Positions 43,866 through 53,777 of a stretch of DNA of 64,000 nucleotides are shown here, in pieces. This DNA comes from Arenicellales bacterium (lineage in GTDB: Bacteria > Pseudomonadota > Gammaproteobacteria > Arenicellales > JAHEKD01). The notes beneath the pieces were generated by a model that did not search any database, was not told where the DNA came from, and worked only from the letters and a program-made list of their open reading frames with translations. A program made the position numbers and the translations under genes. The stretch is taken from the NCBI GenBank assembly GCA_028284225.1, contig JANQSD010000019.1, positions 186,001-250,000 on the forward strand. Reading direction: 5' to 3'. The number at the start of each line of letters is the position of its first letter. Position 1 is the first letter of the stretch.

Positions 43866-45699
43866 CGATAGCTTATTATTTCAGGCCTTTATTTATTTAG
43901 TTGCTGCAGTTGTTTCTGTGCCGATAGCTAAACGTGCCGGATTAGGTTCGGTTCTGGGTTATTTAATGGCAGGTGTGATCATTGGTCCATTTATTCTGGG
44001 TCTGGTTGGTCATGAAGAAGGGGTGATGCATTTTGCCGAATTTGGCGTAGTTATGATGCTGTTTCTCATCGGCCTGGAACTTAAACCGGCGCTACTTTGG
44101 CGTATGCGCGGGCCTATCCTGGGTCTTGGTGGTTTACAGGTGTTACTCACGACTTTGCTAATAACCTTAATTGGTCTGCTCTTTGATTTGGTTTGGCAAA
44201 ACGCGCTTGTTATCGGTATGACATTGGCATTGTCCTCAACCGCAATTGTTTTACAGACCCTTAACGAAAAAGGCTGGATGAAAACCGGTGCCGGTGAGTC
44301 GTGTTTTTCAGTATTGTTATTCCAGGATATTGCAGTGATTCCGATGTTGGCTGTTTTGCCGTTGTTAGCAGTAGGATTTACAGCCGAAACAATCAGTGCA
44401 GGACAAAATACTAATCAGCCCGGTTGGCTAAACACTTTGAAAGTGGTCGCCGCAGTGGCAGGGATAATATTTGTCGGCCGTTACGTGATTCGCCACATAT
44501 TTAGAATTGTTGCGGATACCAAGCTTAGGGAAATTTTTACAGCAACAGCATTATTGCTGGTCATCGGTATTGCCGTATTGATGGAGGCTGTTGGTTTATC
44601 CCCGGCATTGGGAACTTTTTTAGCTGGTGTGGTATTGGCGGATAGCGAATACAGGCATGAGCTTGAGTCGAACATTGAACCGTTCAAAGGTTTGTTGTTG
44701 GGATTATTTTTTATCTCCGTTGGTGCCAGTATTGACTTCAATATTCTATTCGCCAGTCCGATTATGATACTCGGCTTAGTGATTGGGTTAATAGCGGTCA
44801 AGTTTGTGGTTTTGTTTGTATTAAGCAAATTTTTCAAAATGAGCTTTAATTCAGGCATGTTGTTCGCCTTCGCTTTGGCTCAGGGTGGTGAATTTGCTTT
44901 CGTTTTATTTTCTTTTGCAACACAAAATCATATTATTTCTACTCGCCTAACTAACCCACTTATTGTTGTGGTTGCATTGACGATGTTGATTACGCCTTTA
45001 TTAATCATATTTTACGAGCGCTTTTTTGAATCGCATAAACCGGATAATGTGCAAGCCGAATATGATGATGATATTGAACAAGCAGACAATCCGGTGCTGA
45101 TCGCGGGTTATGGGCGCTTTGGACAAATTGCAGGCAGGCTATTAGCCAGTAATGGCTTCAAAACCACTATTCTGGACAATAATGCCAGCCATATTGAGGT
45201 TTTAAGAGGTTTTGGCAATAAAGTTTATTATGGTGATGCCAGTCGGGTGGATCTGCTTGAACTGGCCGGTGCGAAATCCGCCAAATTAATGATCATTGCC
45301 ATAGAAGGACGCGAGAAAATTAATGAGCTGGTCGACATTGCCAAAAAGAATTTTCCTAACTTAAGATTATTAGTCAGAGCAGAGAATCGTTCTCATGCCT
45401 TTGAATTATTAAAATTAGGTGTTTCTAAGGAGGATATCTATCGGGTTACGTTTGGTTCATCGCTTGAGCTTGGTCGCGATGCATTGCGTCACCTAGGTTT
45501 TAATGGTTATAGAGCCCAGCGTGCCGCCTTGATGTTTAAAAAGCATGATGAAGAAGTCATTACAGATTTATACGAGCAGTACTTCCAGGACTATAAAGGA
45601 TTTCAAAGTAAAGTGATTACTCGAGAGCAGGAGTTGAATGAGCTGTTTGCCTCTGATTTAAAAGATGCAGAAGAGCATCCGGACGAAGCCTGGGAATGA
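43858..45699 (+). CDS. Monovalent cation:proton antiporter, KefB/KefC (CPA2) type
   Basis: A 613-residue protein with about 12 membrane helices and a C-terminal regulatory RCK domain holding the nucleotide motif IAGYGRFGQIAGRLLA (about 410-425). It exports potassium in exchange for protons and is gated by glutathione adducts and the ancillary subunit. Whether it is KefB or KefC is not decided. It ends 12 bases before the convergent glycosyltransferase gene. Confidence 0.94.
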   Translation: MHSDSLLFQAFIYLVAAVVSVPIAKRAGLGSVLGYLMAGVIIGPFILGLVGHEEGVMHFAEFGVVMMLFLIGLELKPALLWRMRGPILGLGGLQVLLTTLLITLIGLLFDLVWQNALVIGMTLALSSTAIVLQTLNEKGWMKTGAGESCFSVLLFQDIAVIPMLAVLPLLAVGFTAETISAGQNTNQPGWLNTLKVVAAVAGIIFVGRYVIRHIFRIVADTKLREIFTATALLLVIGIAVLMEAVGLSPALGTFLAGVVLADSEYRHELESNIEPFKGLLLGLFFISVGASIDFNILFASPIMILGLVIGLIAVKFVVLFVLSKFFKMSFNSGMLFAFALAQGGEFAFVLFSFATQNHIISTRLTNPLIVVVALTMLITPLLIIFYERFFESHKPDNVQAEYDDDIEQADNPVLIAGYGRFGQIAGRLLASNGFKTTILDNNASHIEVLRGFGNKVYYGDASRVDLLELAGAKSAKLMIIAIEGREKINELVDIAKKNFPNLRLLVRAENRSHAFELLKLGVSKEDIYRVTFGSSLELGRDALRHLGFNGYRAQRAALMFKKHDEEVITDLYEQYFQDYKGFQSKVITREQELNELFASDLKDAEEHPDEAWE

Positions 45700-45711
45700 A
45701 TGCCAACATCC

Positions 45712-46710
45712 CTAGTTTTTAATCTTATGTAATCGGTTGTAAATCCTGCCGAACATTTCCGAGCCTTTTTTCTGGCCTGCTACACGATTGATAATACGGT
45801 AGATATACATTGCCAGTCTATCCTGTCTACTCAAGCCTTCACTTGCCTTTTGGGCTAATTCAAAGGCGGCATTTGATTCTGCCGATAAGTTTAATTCTCC
45901 GGATTGCCTAGCTAATAAAAACATGAATTTGGAAAAAATTTGTATTTCCTCACTGTCTGGATCCAGGCCAAATTTCAGCATGGTCTGGTATATATGCTCC
46001 CTGGCTTTAATTTGGTGCGAGAGTTGTTTGCCCCGGTTAGCGTTATCGACGCTAAAGCGATCACCACTATGATGGCGGATATCAGTTAAATGTTGATCAA
46101 TAAAATGTAGTTTGGGGTTTTGCAAACCTACACGGCATTCGTATTCCAGATCTTCTTCACAAGACAAAGGCAGGATTTTGCCAGCCTGTTTCAATATTGA
46201 ATGCTTATAAATGGGTGTCGCTGTTCCCCAGATGCGTCTGACAAAAAATTGGGGCAGTAAAGAATCTAACGGTTGGTCAGTCAGCTTCCAGATAAAGTAA
46301 CTTTTGGGATCGTCAATTGGGTAATAATGTGTTGTTGCATAGACAATATCCGCTTGATCAGGACTATTAAAGGCATTAATAAATAACTCGAATTTTTTGG
46401 GTAATATCAAATCATCGCTGTCCAAGAACTGTATATATTTACCTTGCGCATGATCTAAACCCAGCTGTCTGGCTGCGCCTGGCCCTTGATTTGACTGATT
46501 TAAAACTCGTATTTTTTCCGCATGCTGTTGCGCCAGTTTCGTAGCGACATCGGATGTTTGATCAGTTGAGCCGTCATTAACAATAATAATCTCATAATGA
46601 CTGTAGGTTTGGGCCAACACGCTTTGGACGCACTCATTGATAAGTTCCTGGCGGTTGTAGACAGGAATAATACAGCTCACCAGTTCGTTGTTTTGGCCAG
46701 AATCACGCAT
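45712..46710 (-). CDS. Glycosyltransferase family 2
   Basis: A 332-residue GT-A enzyme with SCIIPVYNRQELI, IIIVNDGSTDQT, and the DXD-like LDSDDL motif (residues near 98-103). It transfers a sugar from a nucleotide donor to a surface-glycan acceptor. The start at 46710 is the first ATG; a TTG at 46719 adds three residues but has no better ribosome binding site. It is divergent from fumC. Confidence 0.9.
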   Translation of the reverse strand: MRDSGQNNELVSCIIPVYNRQELINECVQSVLAQTYSHYEIIIVNDGSTDQTSDVATKLAQQHAEKIRVLNQSNQGPGAARQLGLDHAQGKYIQFLDSDDLILPKKFELFINAFNSPDQADIVYATTHYYPIDDPKSYFIWKLTDQPLDSLLPQFFVRRIWGTATPIYKHSILKQAGKILPLSCEEDLEYECRVGLQNPKLHFIDQHLTDIRHHSGDRFSVDNANRGKQLSHQIKAREHIYQTMLKFGLDPDSEEIQIFSKFMFLLARQSGELNLSAESNAAFELAQKASEGLSRQDRLAMYIYRIINRVAGQKKGSEMFGRIYNRLHKIKN

Positions 46711-46784
46711 GTATTTCAATCAGTCATGTTGGTTTTACAATAGTCGCAGTAAAATAGTGACTATAGCGGAAATTGAGTCCAAAA

Positions 46785-48152
46785 ATGATGAAAACTCGGA
46801 TTGAAAAAGACAGCATGGGCGAATTAGAGGTTCCGGCCGATGCTCTGTATGGTGCACAAACCCAGCGTGCAATTAACAATTTTCCAGTTAGTGGTTTGGC
46901 CATGCCAAGTCGCTTCATTTCCGCTTTGGGCTTAATTAAAAAAACTGCCGCAGCCGTGAATGTTGAGTTAGGTGAATTGGATACTGAAATTGGTAAAGCC
47001 ATTGTCAGTGCGGCCGGGCAGGTCGCTGGTAATCAGCATGATCGTCAATTTCCAATTGATGTGTTTCAGACCGGTTCAGGTACCAGCTCAAATATGAACG
47101 CCAATGAAGTAATTGCAAAGCTTGCCGGCGACACTTTAGATGCAACTGTATCAGCCAATGATCATGTCAATATGGGGCAAAGCAGTAATGACACGATTCC
47201 GACAGCCATCCATGTTTCTTCGGCACTTGCAGTTCAAGGTTCATTATTGCCGGCACTTGCGTATTTACAATCTAGCATAACGAATAAAGCTGAGCAGGTT
47301 GATCAGTTTGTTAAGACAGGTCGAACTCATTTAATGGATGCCATGCCGGTTAAATTATCGCAGGAACTGCAAGGTTGGGCGTTACAGATCGAAAATGCCT
47401 GTGAACGTATTAAATCAGTACAACCTCGATTACATCGACTGGCGCAAGGTGGAACTGCAGTGGGGACTGGAGTAAATGCTCATCCTCAATTCGCAGAGCT
47501 GTTTGCGCAAAAATTGAGTGCCGAAGCACAACTTTCCTTCAGTGCTAATGCCTGTTTTTTTGAAAGTTTGAGTGCTCTGGATACAATTGTTGAGCTGTCA
47601 GGGCAATTAAAAACAACAGCCGTCAGCTTAATGAAAATATCCAATGATCTGCGCTGGATGAATTCCGGCCCGTTAGCGGGTTTGGGCGAGATCGAGCTGG
47701 AAGCTTTGCAACCGGGATCTTCGATTATGCCAGGTAAAGTAAACCCAGTTATTCCTGAGTCGGCCTGTATGGTTTGTGCCCAGGTGATAGGCAATGATCA
47801 GACCATTGCTATTGCCGGGCAGTCAGGCAATTTTCAGCTTAATGTGATGCAGCCCGTGGTGGCCTATAATATTTTGCAAAGCATTGATTTAACTGCAAAT
47901 ATTTCCAGACTTTTGGCTGATAATGCGATTAAGACCTTTAAAGTGAATCAACAGAATTTGGAAAAATCGTTGACTAAAAATCCTATTCTGGTCACCGCTT
48001 TAAATCCGGTCATCGGTTATTTCAAGGCAGCAGAAATTGCAAAAACTGCCTATCAACAAGGCAGGCCGATTATTGATGTGGCTGAGGAAATGACTGATTT
48101 ATCCAAACAAGAGCTTGAGGCTTTGCTTGATCCGCGTAAACTTACCGGATGA
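46785..48152 (+). CDS. fumC: Class II fumarate hydratase
   Basis: A 455-residue homotetrameric enzyme with the fumarase/aspartase signature GSSIMPGKVNPVIPE carrying the catalytic serine and SGTSSNMNANEV. It converts fumarate to malate. A TTG at 46773 is in frame but the two ATGs at 46785 and 46788 fit better. It is followed by a chorismate mutase gene 19 bases away. Confidence 0.96.
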   Translation: MMKTRIEKDSMGELEVPADALYGAQTQRAINNFPVSGLAMPSRFISALGLIKKTAAAVNVELGELDTEIGKAIVSAAGQVAGNQHDRQFPIDVFQTGSGTSSNMNANEVIAKLAGDTLDATVSANDHVNMGQSSNDTIPTAIHVSSALAVQGSLLPALAYLQSSITNKAEQVDQFVKTGRTHLMDAMPVKLSQELQGWALQIENACERIKSVQPRLHRLAQGGTAVGTGVNAHPQFAELFAQKLSAEAQLSFSANACFFESLSALDTIVELSGQLKTTAVSLMKISNDLRWMNSGPLAGLGEIELEALQPGSSIMPGKVNPVIPESACMVCAQVIGNDQTIAIAGQSGNFQLNVMQPVVAYNILQSIDLTANISRLLADNAIKTFKVNQQNLEKSLTKNPILVTALNPVIGYFKAAEIAKTAYQQGRPIIDVAEEMTDLSKQELEALLDPRKLTG

Positions 48153-48171
48153 GAAACGTTGATAAAAAGTA

Positions 48172-48483
48172 ATGACTGAGCAAAGTATTAAAAATCCCAA
48201 AATGTGTGAAACCATGCAGGACGTACGTCACGCAATTGATAATCTTGACGAGAAGTTATTGGATTTACTGGCTATGCGTATCCGTTACATTGAGCGGGCT
48301 GCAGATATAAAAACATCGATAGAGAGCATTCGTGATGATGAGCGAATAGAGTCAATTATTGCCAAACGCAAATCACAGGCTGTTGAGCATGGTTACAGTG
48401 AGGCGTTTATAGAATCAACATTCCGTCAATTGATCGAGTATTCTGTAGCACACGAAATGAAGCTTTTTAAACAAAAAAAGTAA
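48172..48483 (+). CDS. AroQ-type chorismate mutase
   Basis: A 103-residue all-helical protein with the AroQ/PchB-type pattern: N-terminal Arg (VRHAIDNLDEKLLDLLAMRIRYI) and a later Lys/Arg and Gln set (IIAKRKSQAVEHG, FRQLIEYSV). It converts chorismate to prephenate, or in PchB types acts as a lyase. It lies directly ahead of the PABA synthase fusion, so both enzymes compete for the same substrate. Confidence 0.87.
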   Translation: MTEQSIKNPKMCETMQDVRHAIDNLDEKLLDLLAMRIRYIERAADIKTSIESIRDDERIESIIAKRKSQAVEHGYSEAFIESTFRQLIEYSVAHEMKLFKQKK

Positions 48484-48492
48484 ACATCCTAA

Positions 48493-50235
48493 GTGCTGCA
48501 AAAAATCCTTATCCGCGATGATAGTTGCCAACAATGGCTATCGTTCAATCAACCTCGTCAAATCTTTAGTATTACACGGCTTGAAGATGTTTTAACGACT
48601 CTCAAGCAAATTGAATCGCTGGTACACGAGCAACAACTATGGGCGGCAGGCTGGATCAGCTATGAGGCCTCTCCAGCATTTGACCGTGCATTAGTGACTC
48701 ATCCCGCGGGTGAATTTCCTTTGTTGTGGTTTGGGCTTTTTGAGGCTTGTGAATCCATAAATTTAGAAGCTCTGATTAAGTCTGAACATGTCGATGTTTT
48801 TAGACAAACCGTATGGTCATTGAATTCAAATTTGCCTGATTACACCCGAAAAATAAACCGAATTAAAAACGAAATAAAAGACGGCAACACTTATCAGGTG
48901 AACTACACGATTCGCCAATATGCTGACCTGGACATATCGGCAGAGGATGCATTTTTGGGTTTTGCCGCTAACGCTAAATACGGTGCATTTATTGATACCG
49001 GCCGATTTGCTTTATGTAGTGCTTCACCTGAACTTTTTTTTGAGATTAGTGATGGTCAAATCAGCTCTAGGCCAATGAAAGGCACTGCACCACGAGGCCG
49101 TTTTCTGCGAGAAGATTATCAGCTTAGAGATGAGTTACAGGTATCGGAAAAAAACCGGGCTGAGAATTTAATGATAGTTGATATGATCCGCAATGATATA
49201 GGTCGTATTGCCGATGCCGGCTCGGTTAGTGTGCCAAAATTATTCGAAATCGAGAAATATCCAACAGTTTGGCAAATGACTTCTACAGTGACTGCTAAGC
49301 TTGATGTTCCATTGGCAGATGTTTTTAAGGCGCTATTCCCCTGTGCCTCTATTACCGGCGCACCTAAGGCCAACACCATGAAGATCATTCATCAACTCGA
49401 GCCGTCAAGCCGCAATATTTATACCGGTACCATCGGATTTATTCGCCCCGATATGTCAATGCAGTTCAATGTGGCGATACGAACTGCCTTAATCGATAAA
49501 CTCTACAATCAGGCCGAATATGGCGTTGGTGGTGGTATTGTTTGGGATTCTTCAGCTGAGTCTGAATATGAGGAATGTTTGACCAAATCCAAGGTATTGT
49601 CTGGGCAGGGCACATTTACCCATCAATTATTGGAAACATTACTATGGACACCCCAGCACGGGTTTTTTCTGTTTGATTATCATTTGCTTCGCTTGCAGCA
49701 ATCGGTAGAATATTTTGATTTTGAGCTGGATATGGATGTTATAAAAAAGCACCTGGATGACTCAGTGATAACTAAACACCAAGCCCAACGTGTTCGATTG
49801 TTAGTATCAAGAACTGGGGCTGCAGAAATTCAACTTAACGATTTTGATACAGCAAGCTCGTCTCGTAATTTCAGGGTGAAGCTTGCTAGTGAACCTATCG
49901 ATTCAAATGAAATTTATCTTTATCATAAGACTACACAACGCTCAGTTTATGATTATTTTTTGCATCGATATAGTGATTTTGATGATGTGTTGTTATTCAA
50001 TCAGCATGGTGAAATCACGGAATGTTGTATCGCTAATCTAGTGATTGATCTGAATGGAAAACAATATACGCCTCCAGTAACCTGTGGACTGTTGAACGGG
50101 ACGTATCGCCAATATCTGCTGGATAAAGGTGTATTGACCGAACGAGTGATTACCAGGGCTGATTTGGAAAAAGCTGACGCCTGTTATTTGATTAATTCAG
50201 TTCGAAAGATGTGGTCTGTGGATATAGAGTTATAG
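48493..50235 (+). CDS. pabB-pabC: Bifunctional aminodeoxychorismate synthase component I / aminodeoxychorismate lyase
   Basis: A 580-residue fusion. The N-terminal about 360 residues are an anthranilate/ADC synthase I domain with IKNEIKDGNTYQVNYT, GAPKANTMKI and the EKNRAENLMIVDMIRND motif. The C-terminal about 200 residues are the fold-type IV PLP-lyase domain (WTPQHGFFLFDYHLLRLQ, and EITECCIANLVID). Together they turn chorismate into 4-aminobenzoate for folate. The start is a GTG with no clear ribosome binding site. The glutamine amidotransferase (PabA) is not in the window. Confidence 0.94.
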   Translation: MLQKILIRDDSCQQWLSFNQPRQIFSITRLEDVLTTLKQIESLVHEQQLWAAGWISYEASPAFDRALVTHPAGEFPLLWFGLFEACESINLEALIKSEHVDVFRQTVWSLNSNLPDYTRKINRIKNEIKDGNTYQVNYTIRQYADLDISAEDAFLGFAANAKYGAFIDTGRFALCSASPELFFEISDGQISSRPMKGTAPRGRFLREDYQLRDELQVSEKNRAENLMIVDMIRNDIGRIADAGSVSVPKLFEIEKYPTVWQMTSTVTAKLDVPLADVFKALFPCASITGAPKANTMKIIHQLEPSSRNIYTGTIGFIRPDMSMQFNVAIRTALIDKLYNQAEYGVGGGIVWDSSAESEYEECLTKSKVLSGQGTFTHQLLETLLWTPQHGFFLFDYHLLRLQQSVEYFDFELDMDVIKKHLDDSVITKHQAQRVRLLVSRTGAAEIQLNDFDTASSSRNFRVKLASEPIDSNEIYLYHKTTQRSVYDYFLHRYSDFDDVLLFNQHGEITECCIANLVIDLNGKQYTPPVTCGLLNGTYRQYLLDKGVLTERVITRADLEKADACYLINSVRKMWSVDIEL

Positions 50236-50804
50236 TATCAATCAGGTTGAATCATTCCTCACTATTAATGTTTTGGATAGTTAATTTTTGTGTAAATTTT
50301 CAAATTTCAAGAAGTGAGAAACTGGTTTTGGAGGTAGACGAGTTTGCTTGAAAGTGCATGTGTATTGGTTTGGGGTACTGTTTATATAGGAAAGTAAAGA
50401 TCATTGTGGGCGTTCGAAGCAATCTTTAGACAAGGGGTAGGTGAGAATAGATTGTTCCGTAATTTTACGTATTATTTAAAACACGTCGCCCACAATGATA
50501 AAACCAAAACCTTGCAAACCCTACTAAAGTTTATCACTTAGTCAAGCATGCGACTACTTATTTAAGTGTAAATTCTCACTTTTCTTGCAATTTTTCTTTA
50601 ACAAACTGCAAAAGTAGTCAACTAACCCTAATTAATCGATAAATACCTTAACTCAATTATAAAATGGTTTGGGTTAAATCTTCATTAAATGGGAAGAAGG
50701 TTTATGACAAAAATAATGCTTCATCTTGATTTAAGCAAAATTATTTGCGAAATAAGAAGATTTCGAAAAAATAATTGCCTGCATCATTGGCTGTATTGAT
50801 CAAT
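50236..50804. other. Gene-free region with a MITE-like element
   Basis: No gene is seen in 570 bp. It contains the 100-bp inverted-repeat-flanked segment at 50400-50499 and otherwise AT-rich sequence between convergent genes. Confidence 0.5.
50400..50499. mobile_element. MITE-like 100-bp element with 13-bp terminal inverted repeats
   Basis: ATCATTGTGGGCG at 50400-50412 is exactly mirrored as CGCCCACAATGAT at 50487-50499. The interior 74 bases contain no gene. No clear target duplication is visible, so a terminator or RNA hairpin cannot be excluded, but the spacing is too long for a terminator. Confidence 0.5.
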
Positions 50805-51101
50805 CTAAAGTTGTTGCTGCGTTTTCAGCAAGGCTATTTGATTGACCAAGAGTTGCTTATAATTTTTATCTTCAGTTTGTTTGAGTTTAGATTTAAGGGT
50901 ATTAATCTCTCTAAGTACTTGAACTTCGGTAGGTGACACGCCGGCATTTTTTAAAATCCGAAATCCCATTCTTAGTTCTTTAGGTACATGTACGTCATCA
51001 TCCAGGTTTAGCGGCAGGCCTTTACCTTGTAAATTATTAAGTTCTCCTTGTTCTATCGCCTGAGCAATTTTTTGCTCAGCTGCTTTTTCGAAATTAAGCA
51101 T
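50805..51101 (-). CDS. DUF1992 family protein
   Basis: A 98-residue protein of the DUF1992 (DnaJ-associated) family: KAAEQKIAQAIEQGELNNLQGKGLPLNLDDD is the core motif. Role is unclear; human homologues are linked to chaperone-like functions. It lies six bases after the aminotransferase stop on the same strand. Confidence 0.88.
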   Translation of the reverse strand: MLNFEKAAEQKIAQAIEQGELNNLQGKGLPLNLDDDVHVPKELRMGFRILKNAGVSPTEVQVLREINTLKSKLKQTEDKNYKQLLVNQIALLKTQQQL

Positions 51102-51107
51102 ACGGTT

Positions 51108-52430
51108 TTAATTAAATACGTTGCCAATGGTGAGTTTCAGCTTTTCAATAATTTCCTCCAGTTGAGGCTCATTAATGATAAAGGGGGGAGCAATCAGGAC
51201 ATGATCACCGTTTACGCCATCAATCGTACCTCCCATGGGATAGCACATTAGGCCGTTTTGCATAGCCGCTTGCTTGATTTTGGCATTGATCTTTAACTCA
51301 GCGGCAAATGGTTGTTTGCCTGGCTTGTCTTGCACAAATTCAATACCTCTGAATAATCCTCTGCCACGGATATCCCCTACGTTTGGGTGTTGCTGAAACT
51401 CTGTTTCTAAGGCCGCTTGAAGCTTCTCTCCCATATGTTGTACATTTGCTAACAAGTTCTCCTGCTCAATTACCGTTTGTACAGCCAGCGCAGCCGCACA
51501 ACCTATGGCATGGCCCATGTAAGTATGACCGTGCTGAAAAAATCCACTGCCTTCATAGATGGTTTGAAATACTTTTTTACTGACTAAAGTGGCACCTATA
51601 GGTTGATAACCAGCTCCTAATCCCTTGGCGATAGTAATTAAATCGCACTCAACCCCGTCTTCTTCATGGGCATACAAATAGCCGGTCCGGCCCATGCCGC
51701 ACATGACTTCATCCAGAATCAATAAAATACCATTGTCATCACAAATTTCACGAATCCGTTTTAAATACCCTTTGGTGGCAGGTACAGCACCGGCGGTGGC
51801 TCCGACAACCGGTTCACAGACAAAGCCTATGACGTTCTCAGCGCCAAGCTGTTCAATCATGATTTGTAATTCATCAGCAGCACGAATTGAATACTCTTGT
51901 TCACTTTCATTTTCAGCTTGATATCTATAAGCATTGCAGGGAGAGATATGTTCGAAATTGACGAGTAAGGGCTTGAATTGCTTGCGCCGCCATTCATTTC
52001 CCCCTACTGCCAAAGCACCTAAAGTATTGCCATGATAGCTTTGTCGCCTGGCAATAAAATATTTGCGATTAGTTTGTCCTTGCTCAGTGAAATACTGGCG
52101 TGCCAGTTTTAATGCAGCTTCCATTGCTTCGGAACCGCCGCTAACAAAATATACTTTATTCATCTGCCCGGGGGCATTATTGATTAGCTTTTCTGCAAGC
52201 GCTTCCATTGGTTGTGTGGTAAAAAAACCGCTATGCGCATATGACAGTTCATTTGCTTGAGTTTTAATGGCATCAATAATGACAGGATGGTTATGACCCA
52301 GGCAGGACACAGCAGCACCACCACAAGCGTCTAAGTAACGTTTCCCATCGCTGTCGATTAAATAAATTCCATCACCTTGTACAGCTGTTGGATAGTGAGC
52401 GTGTGGATTGCGGTGAAATACATGGGTCAT
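51108..52430 (-). CDS. Class III aminotransferase
   Basis: A 440-residue PLP enzyme of fold-type I class III with the PLP lysine in TIAKGLGAGYQPIG and GGSEAMEAALKLAR, HHAYHG-like RQSYHGNTLGAL segments. Class III enzymes act on omega-amino groups (e.g. GABA, taurine, beta-alanine or acetylornithine), and the sequence does not decide. It neighbours an RpiR regulator and a TAXI TRAP transporter, which could import its substrate. Confidence 0.9.
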   Translation of the reverse strand: MTHVFHRNPHAHYPTAVQGDGIYLIDSDGKRYLDACGGAAVSCLGHNHPVIIDAIKTQANELSYAHSGFFTTQPMEALAEKLINNAPGQMNKVYFVSGGSEAMEAALKLARQYFTEQGQTNRKYFIARRQSYHGNTLGALAVGGNEWRRKQFKPLLVNFEHISPCNAYRYQAENESEQEYSIRAADELQIMIEQLGAENVIGFVCEPVVGATAGAVPATKGYLKRIREICDDNGILLILDEVMCGMGRTGYLYAHEEDGVECDLITIAKGLGAGYQPIGATLVSKKVFQTIYEGSGFFQHGHTYMGHAIGCAAALAVQTVIEQENLLANVQHMGEKLQAALETEFQQHPNVGDIRGRGLFRGIEFVQDKPGKQPFAAELKINAKIKQAAMQNGLMCYPMGGTIDGVNGDHVLIAPPFIINEPQLEEIIEKLKLTIGNVFN

Positions 52431-52661
52431 TGACGATTATCCTTCATGTCAAGGTTAAACCTGGAATACGCAATAGCAATCTATTGCCATGAAAAACTGC
52501 TTCAATCTTGAGCATTGCCTCATGAATTCGATCTCACCATAGGCTGGCTATGGCATCGTTCAAATTTACAGCGGGAGCGCTTGATCTTATTGCACTTTTC
52601 ATCTCACGACAATTCCCATTACATACTCCGGGTTAAAAAATAGTAAATCTCAATTGGGAAA

Positions 52662-53585
52662 TCAAATATTGGCCTTTTGAGCGATGCCAAACTCTTTAAT
52701 TAACTGCTCCCGGCGTTTGATAGCTTTGATGGATTTCTCGCCCAGGTGATGAGCCACTACATCAAGCAAGCCCTCAGCAAAAATAAACCAGGAAGCGACA
52801 TTATTACCAAAATAATGGCCTTCAATCGGCATGATTACCACATGGTGGGCATGTGCAGCTAGTGGTGAAGCATAAGAATCTGTTAAGGCAATAACCCCTA
52901 AACCGTGTTCATGGGCAATGCGGCATGCATCGGCTGTTGCACGTGTATAAGGCTCGGCTCCAAGAACGATCAATAAATCATCTTCGTTAAGCTGTGCCAA
53001 TGAATGCACAACGCCATGTCCGGAATCACCCAGTACATCAACATTGTCGCGTATCATCCCCAAACCATAGGACATAAAGCAAGCCAGAGAGAAAAACTGC
53101 CTTAGCCCGTGTATACGCACTGATTGACAGTTGGCAATTTTTTCAGTGATAGTATCCAGCGTTTGAGGTTGAATGTTTTTAAGCATGACCGAGATGTTTG
53201 ATGTCTCATCATGTGCAACATTTGCAATTAGCGATAGATTTTTATACTCATCCGGATTTTCATCAGATAGTAATCGATTGAGTTTATCGCTATAAAAATT
53301 CGGTTCTTGGGAAATGTGCTCGCGGAATACGCTCTGAAATTCAGAAAAACCACTGTAACCCAAACGTTTGGATAAGCGTGTCAACGTTGAAGCATTAACT
53401 TTCATTTCTCTGGCGATTTCGGAAATAGAGCTCAAAGCAGTATGTCTGGGATTGTCGATCATGCCGGTCAAGGTATTAAAGGAGCGTCGACCCAGCTTAA
53501 TGCCTGATTTACGTTGCTTTATGCGTCCAAGCAATTGTTGTAATTCATCAAGATCTTTGGCGGGTATTTCTTTTTTATCAAGCAT
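52662..53585 (-). CDS. MurR/RpiR family regulator with SIS domain
   Basis: A 307-residue protein with an N-terminal helix-turn-helix (about 45-85: SSISEIAREMKVNASTLTRLSKRLGYSGF) and a C-terminal SIS sugar-isomerase-like domain that senses a small ligand. It is divergent from the TRAP gene with 190 bases between, where two inverted repeats lie. It likely regulates the TRAP uptake genes and perhaps the aminotransferase. The ligand is unknown. Confidence 0.9.
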   Translation of the reverse strand: MLDKKEIPAKDLDELQQLLGRIKQRKSGIKLGRRSFNTLTGMIDNPRHTALSSISEIAREMKVNASTLTRLSKRLGYSGFSEFQSVFREHISQEPNFYSDKLNRLLSDENPDEYKNLSLIANVAHDETSNISVMLKNIQPQTLDTITEKIANCQSVRIHGLRQFFSLACFMSYGLGMIRDNVDVLGDSGHGVVHSLAQLNEDDLLIVLGAEPYTRATADACRIAHEHGLGVIALTDSYASPLAAHAHHVVIMPIEGHYFGNNVASWFIFAEGLLDVVAHHLGEKSIKAIKRREQLIKEFGIAQKANI

Positions 53586-53658
53586 GAGTTCACTGATATA
53601 TCAAATTTAATTGAAAAGCAAGACTTGAAATGCTGTTTTTATTTGCGTTAGTATGCGT

Positions 53659-53678
53659 TATGCAAAGAATATTGCATA
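53659..53678. promoter_or_regulatory. Inverted repeat 1 upstream of the TAXI gene
   Basis: Seven-base arms TATGCAA and TTGCATA around AGAATA form a palindrome in the divergent promoter of the RpiR and TAXI genes. It is a candidate RpiR operator. Confidence 0.45.
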
Positions 53679-53700
53679 TATTCAGCATTTAACTGAATAT
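53678..53700. promoter_or_regulatory. Inverted repeat 2 upstream of the TAXI gene
   Basis: Eight-base arms ATATTCAG and CTGAATAT around a 7-base spacer. It abuts the first repeat and lies about 80 bases before the TAXI start. Confidence 0.45.
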
Positions 53701-53777
53701 TTAATCCTTTTTCACTGTAATCTAACGGTGTGAGGGTTTTTATTCTTTTTTTAACTCTATCAGGAGGTAGATATAAA

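Noticed and set aside
44481..44858. Frame antisense to the Kef antiporter gene
   Set aside because: Hydrophobic complement of membrane helices; no independent start or motif.
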